Below the pieces are notes generated by a model, which made no database searches, was not told the origin of the DNA, and worked only from the letters and a program-made list of their open reading frames with translations. From assembly GCA_937886445.1 (NCBI GenBank), contig CALGBY010000070.1, forward strand, positions 1 through 6,299: DNA of 6,299 nucleotides, in the 5' to 3' direction. A program made the translations under genes and the position numbers. Below, piece by piece: positions 1 through 4,962 of this stretch; within the stretch, counting starts at the first letter, position 1; each line of letters begins with the position of its first letter. This DNA is from an uncultured Clostridia bacterium (GTDB taxonomy: Bacteria; Bacillota; Clostridia; Christensenellales; Aristaeellaceae).

Positions 1-580
1 CACCGGGATACTTTAAGCCAAGCACTCTTGCAACTTTATCAAAGGCTTCGCCTACGGCGTCGTCTAAGGTAGAACCCAAAATCTCATACTCGTCATAACT
101 TTTTACGTAAATAATAGCAGTATGCCCACCGCTTGCCAAAAGGCTTATAAAAGGGGGCTGTAAACTCTCGTTCTCAAGGTAAGACGCGGACAAATGCCCT
201 CTAATATGACTTACGGGAATAAGTGGAATTGACAGAGAATAAGCAAGCGTTTTAGCGTAACTTACGCCAACGAGTAACGCGCCCAAAAGCCCAGCGCCGT
301 AGGTCACGGCAACGGCGTCTATATCGGCAAGCGTAAGCCCCGCGCTTTTTACCGCGTCTTCAACGACGAGCGAAATTGCCGTAGTGTGCGCTCTCGACGC
401 AATTTCAGGCACTACTCCGCCAAACTTTACGTGCTCCGCGCAAGAACTTAAAATCTTTGACGAAAGAATTTTTCTTCCGCCTTTTATAACCGCCGCCGCA
501 GTCTCGTCGCAAGACGATTCAATCGCAAGTATTACGGCGTCTTTTTTTATTTTAAAATCTCTGATTTTATCGGCGTACAT
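1..580 (-). CDS. tsaD: tRNA t6A threonylcarbamoyltransferase TsaD, N-terminal 193 residues (cut by window edge)
   Basis: TsaD, with TsaB and TsaE, transfers the threonylcarbamoyl group to adenosine 37 of ANN-decoding tRNAs in the cytoplasm. Read from an ATG at 580, the frame is open to base 1. It shows the family's opening motif AIESSCDETAAAVI (19-32), the glycine loop TYGAGLLGALLVG (93-105), the metal-binding HxxxH as HIRGH (H125, H129), the ASGGHT loop (149-154) and DDAVGEAFDKVA (173-184). The family is usually about 340 residues, so roughly the last 150 lie outside the window. The start adds about 14 residues before the conserved core; no later ATG fits, and a weak AAGAG ribosome site lies 4-5 bases upstream. 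Codon use differs strongly from the rest of the window: all five arginines are AGA and only 1 of 22 leucines is CTG. The gene is divergent from obg. The family assignment is secure; whether this segment belongs beside obg is less so. Confidence 0.95.
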   Translation of the reverse strand, partial: MYADKIRDFKIKKDAVILAIESSCDETAAAVIKGGRKILSSKILSSCAEHVKFGGVVPEIASRAHTTAISLVVEDAVKSAGLTLADIDAVAVTYGAGLLGALLVGVSYAKTLAYSLSIPLIPVSHIRGHLSASYLENESLQPPFISLLASGGHTAIIYVKSYDEYEILGSTLDDAVGEAFDKVARVLGLKYPG

Positions 581-581
581 A

Positions 582-644
582 TCAACTCTTTTTAAGGTAA
601 TCTATAATAAATTGATCAATTTCTGAGTGAATATTTTTGTTTCG
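582..644 (-). pseudogene. Possible C-terminal tail of a gene upstream of tsaD (20 codons, truncated)
   Basis: On the minus strand a 20-codon open stretch ends at a TGA (584-582) one base before the tsaD ATG. That TGATATG arrangement is typical of genes translated in tandem. The peptide ends IHSEIDQFIIDYLKKS, an amphipathic helix that reads like a real protein C-terminus, faintly like the last helix of alpha/beta hydrolases. An in-frame TAA at 647-645 stops it from extending and there is no ATG, GTG or TTG to start it. It could be a gene remnant cut by a rearrangement or assembly join, or simply chance. A second frame, with an ATG at 658 and a TAG at 604-602, is open over the same bases and could also be chance. 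Confidence 0.3.
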
Positions 645-674
645 TTATCGATTTTCATGTGCCGGAGATTTCCG

Positions 675-703
675 TTGAAAACATCCCCGGCTTTTGCTAT
701 AAT
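675..703 (+). promoter_or_regulatory. SigA-type promoter of the obg operon
   Basis: TTGAAA (675-680) and TATAAT (698-703) are separated by exactly 17 bp. TGC before the -10 box also makes an extended -10. Transcription should begin near 709-711, giving a leader of about 35 bases before the obg ATG. The short inverted repeat GCCGG (661-665) / CCGGC (687-691) brackets the -35 box; whether it is an operator is unknown. Confidence 0.85.
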
Positions 704-709
704 AAACAG

Positions 710-724
710 GCGTGATCTGCACGC
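710..724 (+). promoter_or_regulatory. Small hairpin at the 5' end of the obg leader
   Basis: GCGTG (710-714) and CACGC (720-724) form a perfect 5-bp stem with a 5-base loop. It starts at about the predicted first base of the transcript and ends 10 bases before the GGAGG ribosome site (735-739). A stem at the very 5' end can protect mRNA from 5'-end decay. The stem is short, so chance is possible. Confidence 0.4.
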
Positions 725-744
725 GGGAAGAAACGGAGGATTTT

Positions 745-2007
745 ATGGCTGCTTTTGTTGACAGGGCTCCTTTTACGGCAAAGGCCGGGAACGGCGGTAA
801 CGGCTGTGTGAGCTTTCATAGAGAAAAATTTGTTCAGAACGGCGGACCCGACGGCGGAGACGGCGGGCGCGGGGGAGATGTGGTGCTGCTGGCGGACGAG
901 AATATGCATACCCTGCTGGATTTTCGCTTCCACTCCAAGTATGAAGCAGAAAACGGAGCGGACGGTTCCGGCGGAAGATGCATAGGAAAACGCGGAGCGG
1001 ATCTGGTGATCAAGCTGCCGGTGGGTACCGTTGTAAGAGAAAAAGACACGGGGATCGTTGTGGCGGATATGTACGAGGCCGGACGGCGCAAGGTGCTTTT
1101 GCACGGAGGGCGCGGCGGCTGGGGCAATATGCATTTTGCTACGCCCACCCGTCAGGCTCCGAACTTTGCAAAGCCCGGTATTCGCTGTGAGTCGCATGAG
1201 TTTATTCTGGAACTGAAATCGATCGCCGATGTAGGCTTGGTAGGCTATCCAAACGTTGGAAAAAGCACCCTGCTTTCCGCGGTAACGGCCGCGAAGCCAA
1301 AAATTGGCAATTATCATTTTACTACGCTGATGCCCAATCTGGGCATGGTGCGCCGCCACGGGCAGGATTTTGTAATGGCCGATATACCGGGTTTGATCGA
1401 GGGCGCGAGCGAAGGCGCCGGACTGGGACACGATTTTCTGCGGCATGTTGAGAGAACGAGACTGCTGCTCCATGTTGTGGATATCTCCGGCTCAGAGGGA
1501 AGAGACCCGGTTGAAGATTACGATACCATTATGAATGAACTGGCAAAGTACGGCGACCTTTTATCGTACCCGCAGATGATCGTGGCGAATAAAACGGATA
1601 TCCCGGGTTCGGAAGAGAATCTTGAACGGCTGCGCGCTCATGTGGGAAAGGATCAAACCGTATTCCCCGTAAGCGCCGCCGCGAGGATCGGCCTTGATGA
1701 GCTGATGGACGCCGTGACTGAGGCGATCTCCAAGCTGCCTTCTCTGATCACCTATGCCGAAGAGGAGATCCTGCCGGACTATATTTCAGAAGGCTTCAGT
1801 GTTAAGGTTGAGGATCATGTGTTTGTGATCGAGGGCACTTCTGCGCAGCAGTTGGTAGACAGCGTCAATTTTGACGATGAGGAAAGTGTGAACTGGTTCC
1901 ACCGTACCATGCGCAGAAGCGGTATGATCGATATGCTGCGCAAGGCCGGCGCCAATGAGGGCAGCACGGTGCGCATCGGCGATATGGAATTTGACTTTAT
2001 AGATTGA
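745..2007 (+). CDS. obg: Ribosome-assembly GTPase Obg
   Basis: Obg (CgtA/ObgE) is an essential GTPase that binds the 50S subunit during late assembly and links ribosome supply to growth and (p)ppGpp. The 420-residue product has all three family domains. These are a glycine-rich Obg fold (about 1-158, with GGPDGGDGGRGGD at 33-45 and HGGRGGWGN at 120-128), a G domain, and a C-terminal OCT domain (about 350-420). The G motifs are intact: GYPNVGKST (167-175), TT (193-194), DIPG (213-216), NKTD (282-285) and SAA (310-312). The frame is open from a GTG at 712, but the ATG at 745 is the better start: GGAGG (735-739) sits 5 bases ahead and the family begins there. It leads an operon, with yhbY 18 bases downstream. 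CTG is the dominant leucine codon (22 of 33), in contrast with tsaD. Confidence 0.98.
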   Translation: MAAFVDRAPFTAKAGNGGNGCVSFHREKFVQNGGPDGGDGGRGGDVVLLADENMHTLLDFRFHSKYEAENGADGSGGRCIGKRGADLVIKLPVGTVVREKDTGIVVADMYEAGRRKVLLHGGRGGWGNMHFATPTRQAPNFAKPGIRCESHEFILELKSIADVGLVGYPNVGKSTLLSAVTAAKPKIGNYHFTTLMPNLGMVRRHGQDFVMADIPGLIEGASEGAGLGHDFLRHVERTRLLLHVVDISGSEGRDPVEDYDTIMNELAKYGDLLSYPQMIVANKTDIPGSEENLERLRAHVGKDQTVFPVSAAARIGLDELMDAVTEAISKLPSLITYAEEEILPDYISEGFSVKVEDHVFVIEGTSAQQLVDSVNFDDEESVNWFHRTMRRSGMIDMLRKAGANEGSTVRIGDMEFDFID

Positions 2008-2025
2008 TTTTGCGGAGGAAACTAT

Positions 2026-2322
2026 ATGATTCTTGAGATCACCAGCAGGCAGAGGGCCTATCTGCGTTCCATGTGCAACACATTGCCCGTTGTGCTTTAC
2101 ATCGGCAAGGACGGTATTACGGATAATGTCATCAAGGAGGCGTGGGACGCACTTGAGGCGAGAGAGATCATCAAGTGTGCCGTACAGCACGGATGCGAGC
2201 TGACAGCGCGTCAGGCCTGTGAGGAACTGTGCGGAAAAGTGCACGCTGCTCCCGTTCAGACGATCGGCAACCGGTTTTCCATTTATCGTGAAAGCCGTGA
2301 GCACAAACGGATCGAACTGTAA
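2026..2322 (+). CDS. yhbY: YhbY-family CRM-domain RNA-binding protein
   Basis: This is a small protein of the CRM (YhbY) family. Members have a KH-like fold, associate with pre-50S ribosomal particles, and probably help rRNA folding or subunit assembly. The whole 98-residue chain is one CRM domain: TSRQRAYLRS at the N-terminus, the RNA-contacting loop GKDGIT (about 27-32), the NVIKEAWDALEAREIIK helix, and the family's closing pattern IGNRFSIYR followed by a basic end with IEL. GGAGG (2013-2017) lies 8 bases before the ATG. Obg-YhbY pairing is common in Bacillota and fits a shared role in 50S maturation. Its stop TAA overlaps the ATG of the next gene by one base (TAATG), which implies translational coupling. 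Confidence 0.95.
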   Translation: MILEITSRQRAYLRSMCNTLPVVLYIGKDGITDNVIKEAWDALEAREIIKCAVQHGCELTARQACEELCGKVHAAPVQTIGNRFSIYRESREHKRIEL

Positions 2323-3098
2323 TGACGGTATTTTCAGATATTGAAAAGAACATATACAGTATCATCAGCCGCCACGACGGCATCAAGGCATCTCGGATCG
2401 CGTCCGATCTTCATGTGGAGAGAAAGGAAGTGAACAGATGCCTTTATTTATCCGCGCTGATGAGGGAACTGTGCTACTGTGACAAAGAGCACTACTGGTA
2501 CGCTTTGATCGCGGACAGAAGACCATACAGCGCGCTGTGGGATTTTTGCGCGTTTTACGGTGCGGTAAGTGAATTTTCTGCATGCAGCGAGGCGGAGTTT
2601 ATGGAACGCATGCTCGATGGGTGCGCGAAGATCGGACGCAGCCTGGATGATCACAGAGGGCTTTTTCATTCTTTCAGAGATTGCAGAAGCACATTGATAC
2701 AATTGTTTGAGGATATTGCGTTTCTGACGGACGGAAGAGTTGATACCGCGAAATGGGAAATCGCCTTTGAAATGCGCTTTAACCGCGCGAAATATATACG
2801 CGTGTACGCGGATACGGTACTGGTAACGGATCGAACCGTTTTTGTATTTGAATTCAAGATGAAAAAGGTGATCGAAGAAGAGGAGGCAAATCAGGCCTGT
2901 AAGTATGTGCCTTATCTTGAGATCATATTCGGGAGCAGAATGCGGGTAGTGCCGGTGCTTGTGCTTACCGCGGCAAAGGAGCTGTTCTGCACATATACTG
3001 CCTGTGACGGAAACGGACAACGGAGACAGCTTACTGTCTGCAGCGGCGATATGCTTTTCAACGCGCTGGACAATGAAATGAGGTTTTTGCTGCAATGA
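2322..3098 (+). CDS. Uncharacterised protein: predicted winged helix plus RecB-like PD-(D/E)XK nuclease core
   Basis: I do not recognise this 258-residue protein by name. Residues 5-62 look like a winged helix (IEKNIYSIISRHDGI, then a recognition-like helix HVERKEVNRCLYLSAL). Residues 65-140 are a helical linker. Residues 145-220 carry the ordered signature of a RecB-like PD-(D/E)XK nuclease: an acidic helix (E146/E150), D164 in YADTVLV, E177-F-K179 at the end of a hydrophobic strand, and the QxxxY motif Q191/Y195 in QACKY, followed by strands IIFG and VVPVLVLT. All predicted metal-binding residues are present, so activity is plausible but not shown. There are no membrane segments. The gene overlaps the yhbY stop (TAATG) and has only a weak ribosome site, so it should be translated by coupling. 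The nearest known arrangement I can suggest is the nuclease part of DUF2075-type proteins, without a helicase. The substrate is unknown. Confidence 0.75.
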   Translation: MTVFSDIEKNIYSIISRHDGIKASRIASDLHVERKEVNRCLYLSALMRELCYCDKEHYWYALIADRRPYSALWDFCAFYGAVSEFSACSEAEFMERMLDGCAKIGRSLDDHRGLFHSFRDCRSTLIQLFEDIAFLTDGRVDTAKWEIAFEMRFNRAKYIRVYADTVLVTDRTVFVFEFKMKKVIEEEEANQACKYVPYLEIIFGSRMRVVPVLVLTAAKELFCTYTACDGNGQRRQLTVCSGDMLFNALDNEMRFLLQ

Positions 3099-3101
3099 AG
3101 A

Positions 3102-3125
3102 AGGGGGGCGCTTTTGCGCCCCCCT
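3102..3125. terminator. Shared hairpin terminator between convergent genes
   Basis: GGGGGGCGC (3103-3111), loop TTTT and GCGCCCCCC (3116-3124) form a perfect 9-bp GC-only stem. The flanking A3102-T3125 pair extends it to 10 bp. It begins 5 bases after the stop of the nuclease-like gene and lies 24 bases beyond the hpf stop, so it can serve both. Neither side has a clean T-run: CTCTGCTTT follows on the plus strand and TCTTCATT on the minus. Stem strength is the main argument. Confidence 0.75.
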
Positions 3126-3148
3126 CTGCTTTGCAAACGATATGATTT

Positions 3149-3688
3149 TTATGCCTCCGGAACAAGCATGCCCAGGTTTCCGTCCTTACGGAGATACAGA
3201 ACATGCGTTTTCATCGTATCGATATCGACATATACGAAGAAGCTGTGGCCGAGAAGCTCCATCTGAAGGATCGCGTCTTCCTTGCTCATCGGGCGGAGAG
3301 GATATTCCTTTTCACGTACAACGGTCTTTTCACCTTCGCCGTAAACCTCGGGATCCTCGATAAACTCAGGTGTTTCATTCAGGTTGACATCATCACGGAG
3401 GCGCTTTTCAAGCTTTGTGCGGTGACGCAGGATCTGACGCTCGATCTTGGCGAGCGCGCTGTCGATCGACATGAAGAGATTGTCCTCGCAGGAGCTTTCG
3501 GAGCGCAGAGTCACACCGTTCATGGGCACGGTGATCTCGCAGATACGCTGGTTCCTTTCCTTGCGGAGACGCATGATCATTTCGGTGTCGGAACGGAGAT
3601 ATCTTTCCATTGATGAGATCTTTTTGTTTATACGGTTACTGATCCCCGGCGTAATGATCATATTTTTTGCAGTTACAGTCAGTTTCAT
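3149..3688 (-). CDS. hpf: Long-form ribosome hibernation-promoting factor
   Basis: Long HPF (YvyD) binds the 30S decoding region and pairs two 70S ribosomes into inactive 100S dimers during stationary phase or starvation. The 179-residue product has an N-terminal S30AE domain (about 1-100, opening MKLTVTAKNMIITPGI and closing with the basic KIERQILRHRTKLEKRLR). An acidic linker (about 101-122) follows, then the C-terminal dimerisation domain (about 123-179, with PLRPMSKEDAILQMELLGH and YLRKDGNLGMLVP). An upstream ATG at 3709 is in frame, but the ATG at 3688 is preferred. It has AAAGGAG (3701-3695) 6 bases ahead, that site would lie inside the longer version, and the family starts at MKLTV or similar. 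It is monocistronic, convergent with the obg operon and divergent from galE. A SigH-like promoter lies upstream. Confidence 0.96.
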   Translation of the reverse strand: MKLTVTAKNMIITPGISNRINKKISSMERYLRSDTEMIMRLRKERNQRICEITVPMNGVTLRSESSCEDNLFMSIDSALAKIERQILRHRTKLEKRLRDDVNLNETPEFIEDPEVYGEGEKTVVREKEYPLRPMSKEDAILQMELLGHSFFVYVDIDTMKTHVLYLRKDGNLGMLVPEA

Positions 3689-3734
3689 GAACTGCTCCTT
3701 TCCCGGCATAAGCCGCAGTGAAATATTGATGTTT

Positions 3735-3748
3735 GCAGATGAATCTGC
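3735..3748. repeat. Palindrome GCAGAT-GA-ATCTGC in the hpf leader
   Basis: A perfect 6-bp inverted repeat with a 2-base centre lies about 50 bases upstream of the hpf ATG, just downstream of the candidate -10 box on the minus strand. That is a usual place for a repressor site. The 2-base loop makes it a poor RNA hairpin. No known operator was recognised. Confidence 0.3.
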
Positions 3749-3763
3749 TTTTATGTTTTACTT

Positions 3764-3790
3764 ATTCGACATCGGAACCATAAACCCTGC
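3764..3790 (-). promoter_or_regulatory. Candidate SigH-type promoter for hpf
   Basis: Read on the minus strand, GCAGGGTTT (3790-3782), an 11-base spacer and GTCGAATAA (3770-3762) are compared with the Bacillus subtilis SigH consensus, RnAGGAwWW, 11-12 bases, RnnGAATww. The -35 part has one mismatch and the -10 part has none. It would give a leader of about 65 bases. In B. subtilis the hpf gene yvyD is known to be under SigB and SigH, which supports the reading. I found no good SigA promoter on this strand here. Confidence 0.5.
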
Positions 3791-3822
3791 ATGCTGAAGA
3801 CAATTATTTTTGCCGGCTGTTA

Positions 3823-3851
3823 TTGACTGAGTGCGCACCGGATACTATAAT
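3823..3851 (+). promoter_or_regulatory. SigA-type promoter of galE
   Basis: TTGACT (3823-3828) and TATAAT (3846-3851) have exactly 17 bp between them, one base from the full consensus. The start should fall near 3858, giving a leader of about 32 bases. A GGAGGG ribosome site (3877-3882) lies 7 bases before the ATG. The match suggests strong, largely constitutive expression. Confidence 0.88.
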
Positions 3852-3889
3852 AAGTCTGTAAATCACGGTACATTGCGGAGGGAAGATAT

Positions 3890-4903
3890 ATGAATGTTTT
3901 ATTGACCGGCGGTGCAGGATATATCGGGTCTCATACGGCTGTTTGTCTGCTGGAGGCCGGATACAGTGTATGTGTTGTTGATGATCTTTCCAACGCCAGC
4001 CGTGAAGCGTTGAACAGGGTGGAAAAGCTTACCGGAAAGACCGTGCCTTTTTATCTGGGCGACTGTGCGGACAAGGCGTTTTTGCGCAATGTATTTGAGA
4101 TGGAAAAGCCGGACGCTGTCGTACATTTTGCGGGATTCAAGGCGGTGGGAGAAAGCGTTCAGAAGCCGTTGGATTATTACCGCAATAATATCGGGACGAC
4201 CATTGCTTTGTGCGAGGTGATGGGGGAATACGGATGCAGCAGGATCGTGTTTTCCTCCTCCGCGACCGTATACGGAACGAACGCGAGCATGCCGCTGCGG
4301 GAAAACAGTGAGACCGGCTGTACCAATCCATACGGATGGACCAAGTGGATGAATGAACAGATCCTGAGGGATTACGAAAAGGCCGGAAAGGGCCTGAGCA
4401 TTGTGATATTGCGCTATTTCAACCCTGTCGGAGCGCATCCTTCGGGGATGATCGGTGAAGATCCTTCCGGCATTCCCAATAATCTGATGCCGTTTATTTG
4501 TCAGGTCGCGTCCGGAAAGCTGGAATGCCTCCGCGTGTTCGGCAATGATTATCCTACAAAAGACGGGACCGGTGTAAGGGATTATATCCATGTTTGCGAT
4601 CTTGCGGCAGGCCATCTTGACGCGATAAAATATGCGGAAAAGAACACCGGTGTGCTTACTGTCAATCTGGGTACCGGTGAAGGCTACAGTGTTTTGGATA
4701 TGATCCATGCCTTTGAGAAGGTAAACGACCTTAAAATTCCTTATGTGATCACGGAACGCAGGCCCGGCGATATTTCCGAATGCTACGCGGACGCGAAGCT
4801 TGCGTATGAAAAGCTCGGATGGAAGGCCGAGCGGAAGCTTGAAGATATGTGCAGGGATGCCTGGAACTGGCAGAGAAATAACCCGTCAGGATATAATAAG
4901 TGA
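3890..4903 (+). CDS. galE: UDP-glucose 4-epimerase GalE
   Basis: GalE interconverts UDP-glucose and UDP-galactose using tightly bound NAD+, serving galactose use and supplying galactosyl donors for surface glycans. The 337-residue product is full length (E. coli GalE has 338). It is a short-chain dehydrogenase/epimerase with the NAD-binding GGAGYIGSH (7-15), D31-D32 after the second strand, HFAG (79-82), the catalytic S124 in SSSATVYG, and YxxxK as Y148-GWT-K152. Downstream family motifs are RYFNPVGAHPSG (175-186), RDYIHVCDLAAGH (230-242), NLGTGEGYSVL (259-269) and RPGDISECYAD (291-301). It has its own promoter and GGAGGG ribosome site and is followed by a terminator-like hairpin. No gal operon partner is visible. 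The next gene may use the galactose donor pathway, but that is inference. Confidence 0.97.
   Translation: MNVLLTGGAGYIGSHTAVCLLEAGYSVCVVDDLSNASREALNRVEKLTGKTVPFYLGDCADKAFLRNVFEMEKPDAVVHFAGFKAVGESVQKPLDYYRNNIGTTIALCEVMGEYGCSRIVFSSSATVYGTNASMPLRENSETGCTNPYGWTKWMNEQILRDYEKAGKGLSIVILRYFNPVGAHPSGMIGEDPSGIPNNLMPFICQVASGKLECLRVFGNDYPTKDGTGVRDYIHVCDLAAGHLDAIKYAEKNTGVLTVNLGTGEGYSVLDMIHAFEKVNDLKIPYVITERRPGDISECYADAKLAYEKLGWKAERKLEDMCRDAWNWQRNNPSGYNK
4892..4897 (+). promoter_or_regulatory. Isolated perfect -10 box in the last codons of galE
   Basis: TATAAT overlaps the last three sense codons of galE. A start near 4904 would place the 4909-4941 hairpin at the 5' end of a transcript for the membrane protein. 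The expected -35 position (about 4868-4874, TGGCAGA) is a poor match and there is no extended -10, so this is a weak candidate. Confidence 0.25.
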
Positions 4904-4908
4904 CGATG

Positions 4909-4941
4909 ATCGCTTTTGCCGTTAACCGGCAAAGCGATTTT
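4909..4941 (+). terminator. Intrinsic terminator or attenuator after galE
   Basis: ATCGCTTTTGCCG (4909-4921) pairs with CGGCAAAGCGAT (4927-4938) around a 5-base loop, with one unpaired T in the left arm. TTTT (4938-4941) follows. It starts 5 bases after the galE stop, as terminators do. It ends only about 21 bases before the ATG of the next gene, leaving no room for a separate promoter downstream, so it may be partial or regulated. Confidence 0.7.
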
Positions 4942-4962
4942 AATATGGAACGGAGCGCGGTA

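Noticed and set aside
384..626. 80-codon plus-strand frame over the tsaD start
   Set aside because: It is antisense to tsaD, whose conserved motifs are unmistakable. The hydrophobic end comes from AT-rich intergenic sequence.
602..658. 18-codon minus-strand frame beginning ATG at 658, a possible leader peptide of tsaD
   Set aside because: No ribosome site precedes it, the sequence has no regulatory-peptide pattern such as codon runs, and it overlaps the more protein-like frame ending at 582.
661..695. GCCGG/CCGGC inverted repeat followed by TTTT, terminator-like
   Set aside because: The stem is 5 bp with a 21-base loop containing the obg -35 box, which is too weak for a terminator in that position.
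697..1473. 258-codon open frame on the minus strand across obg
   Set aside because: It lies antisense to the clearly conserved obg frame and gives a low-complexity, non-family protein. It is a shadow of GC-rich codon positions.
3899..4708. 269-codon open frame on the minus strand across galE
   Set aside because: It is fully antisense to an intact galE, with no ribosome site or recognisable domain.
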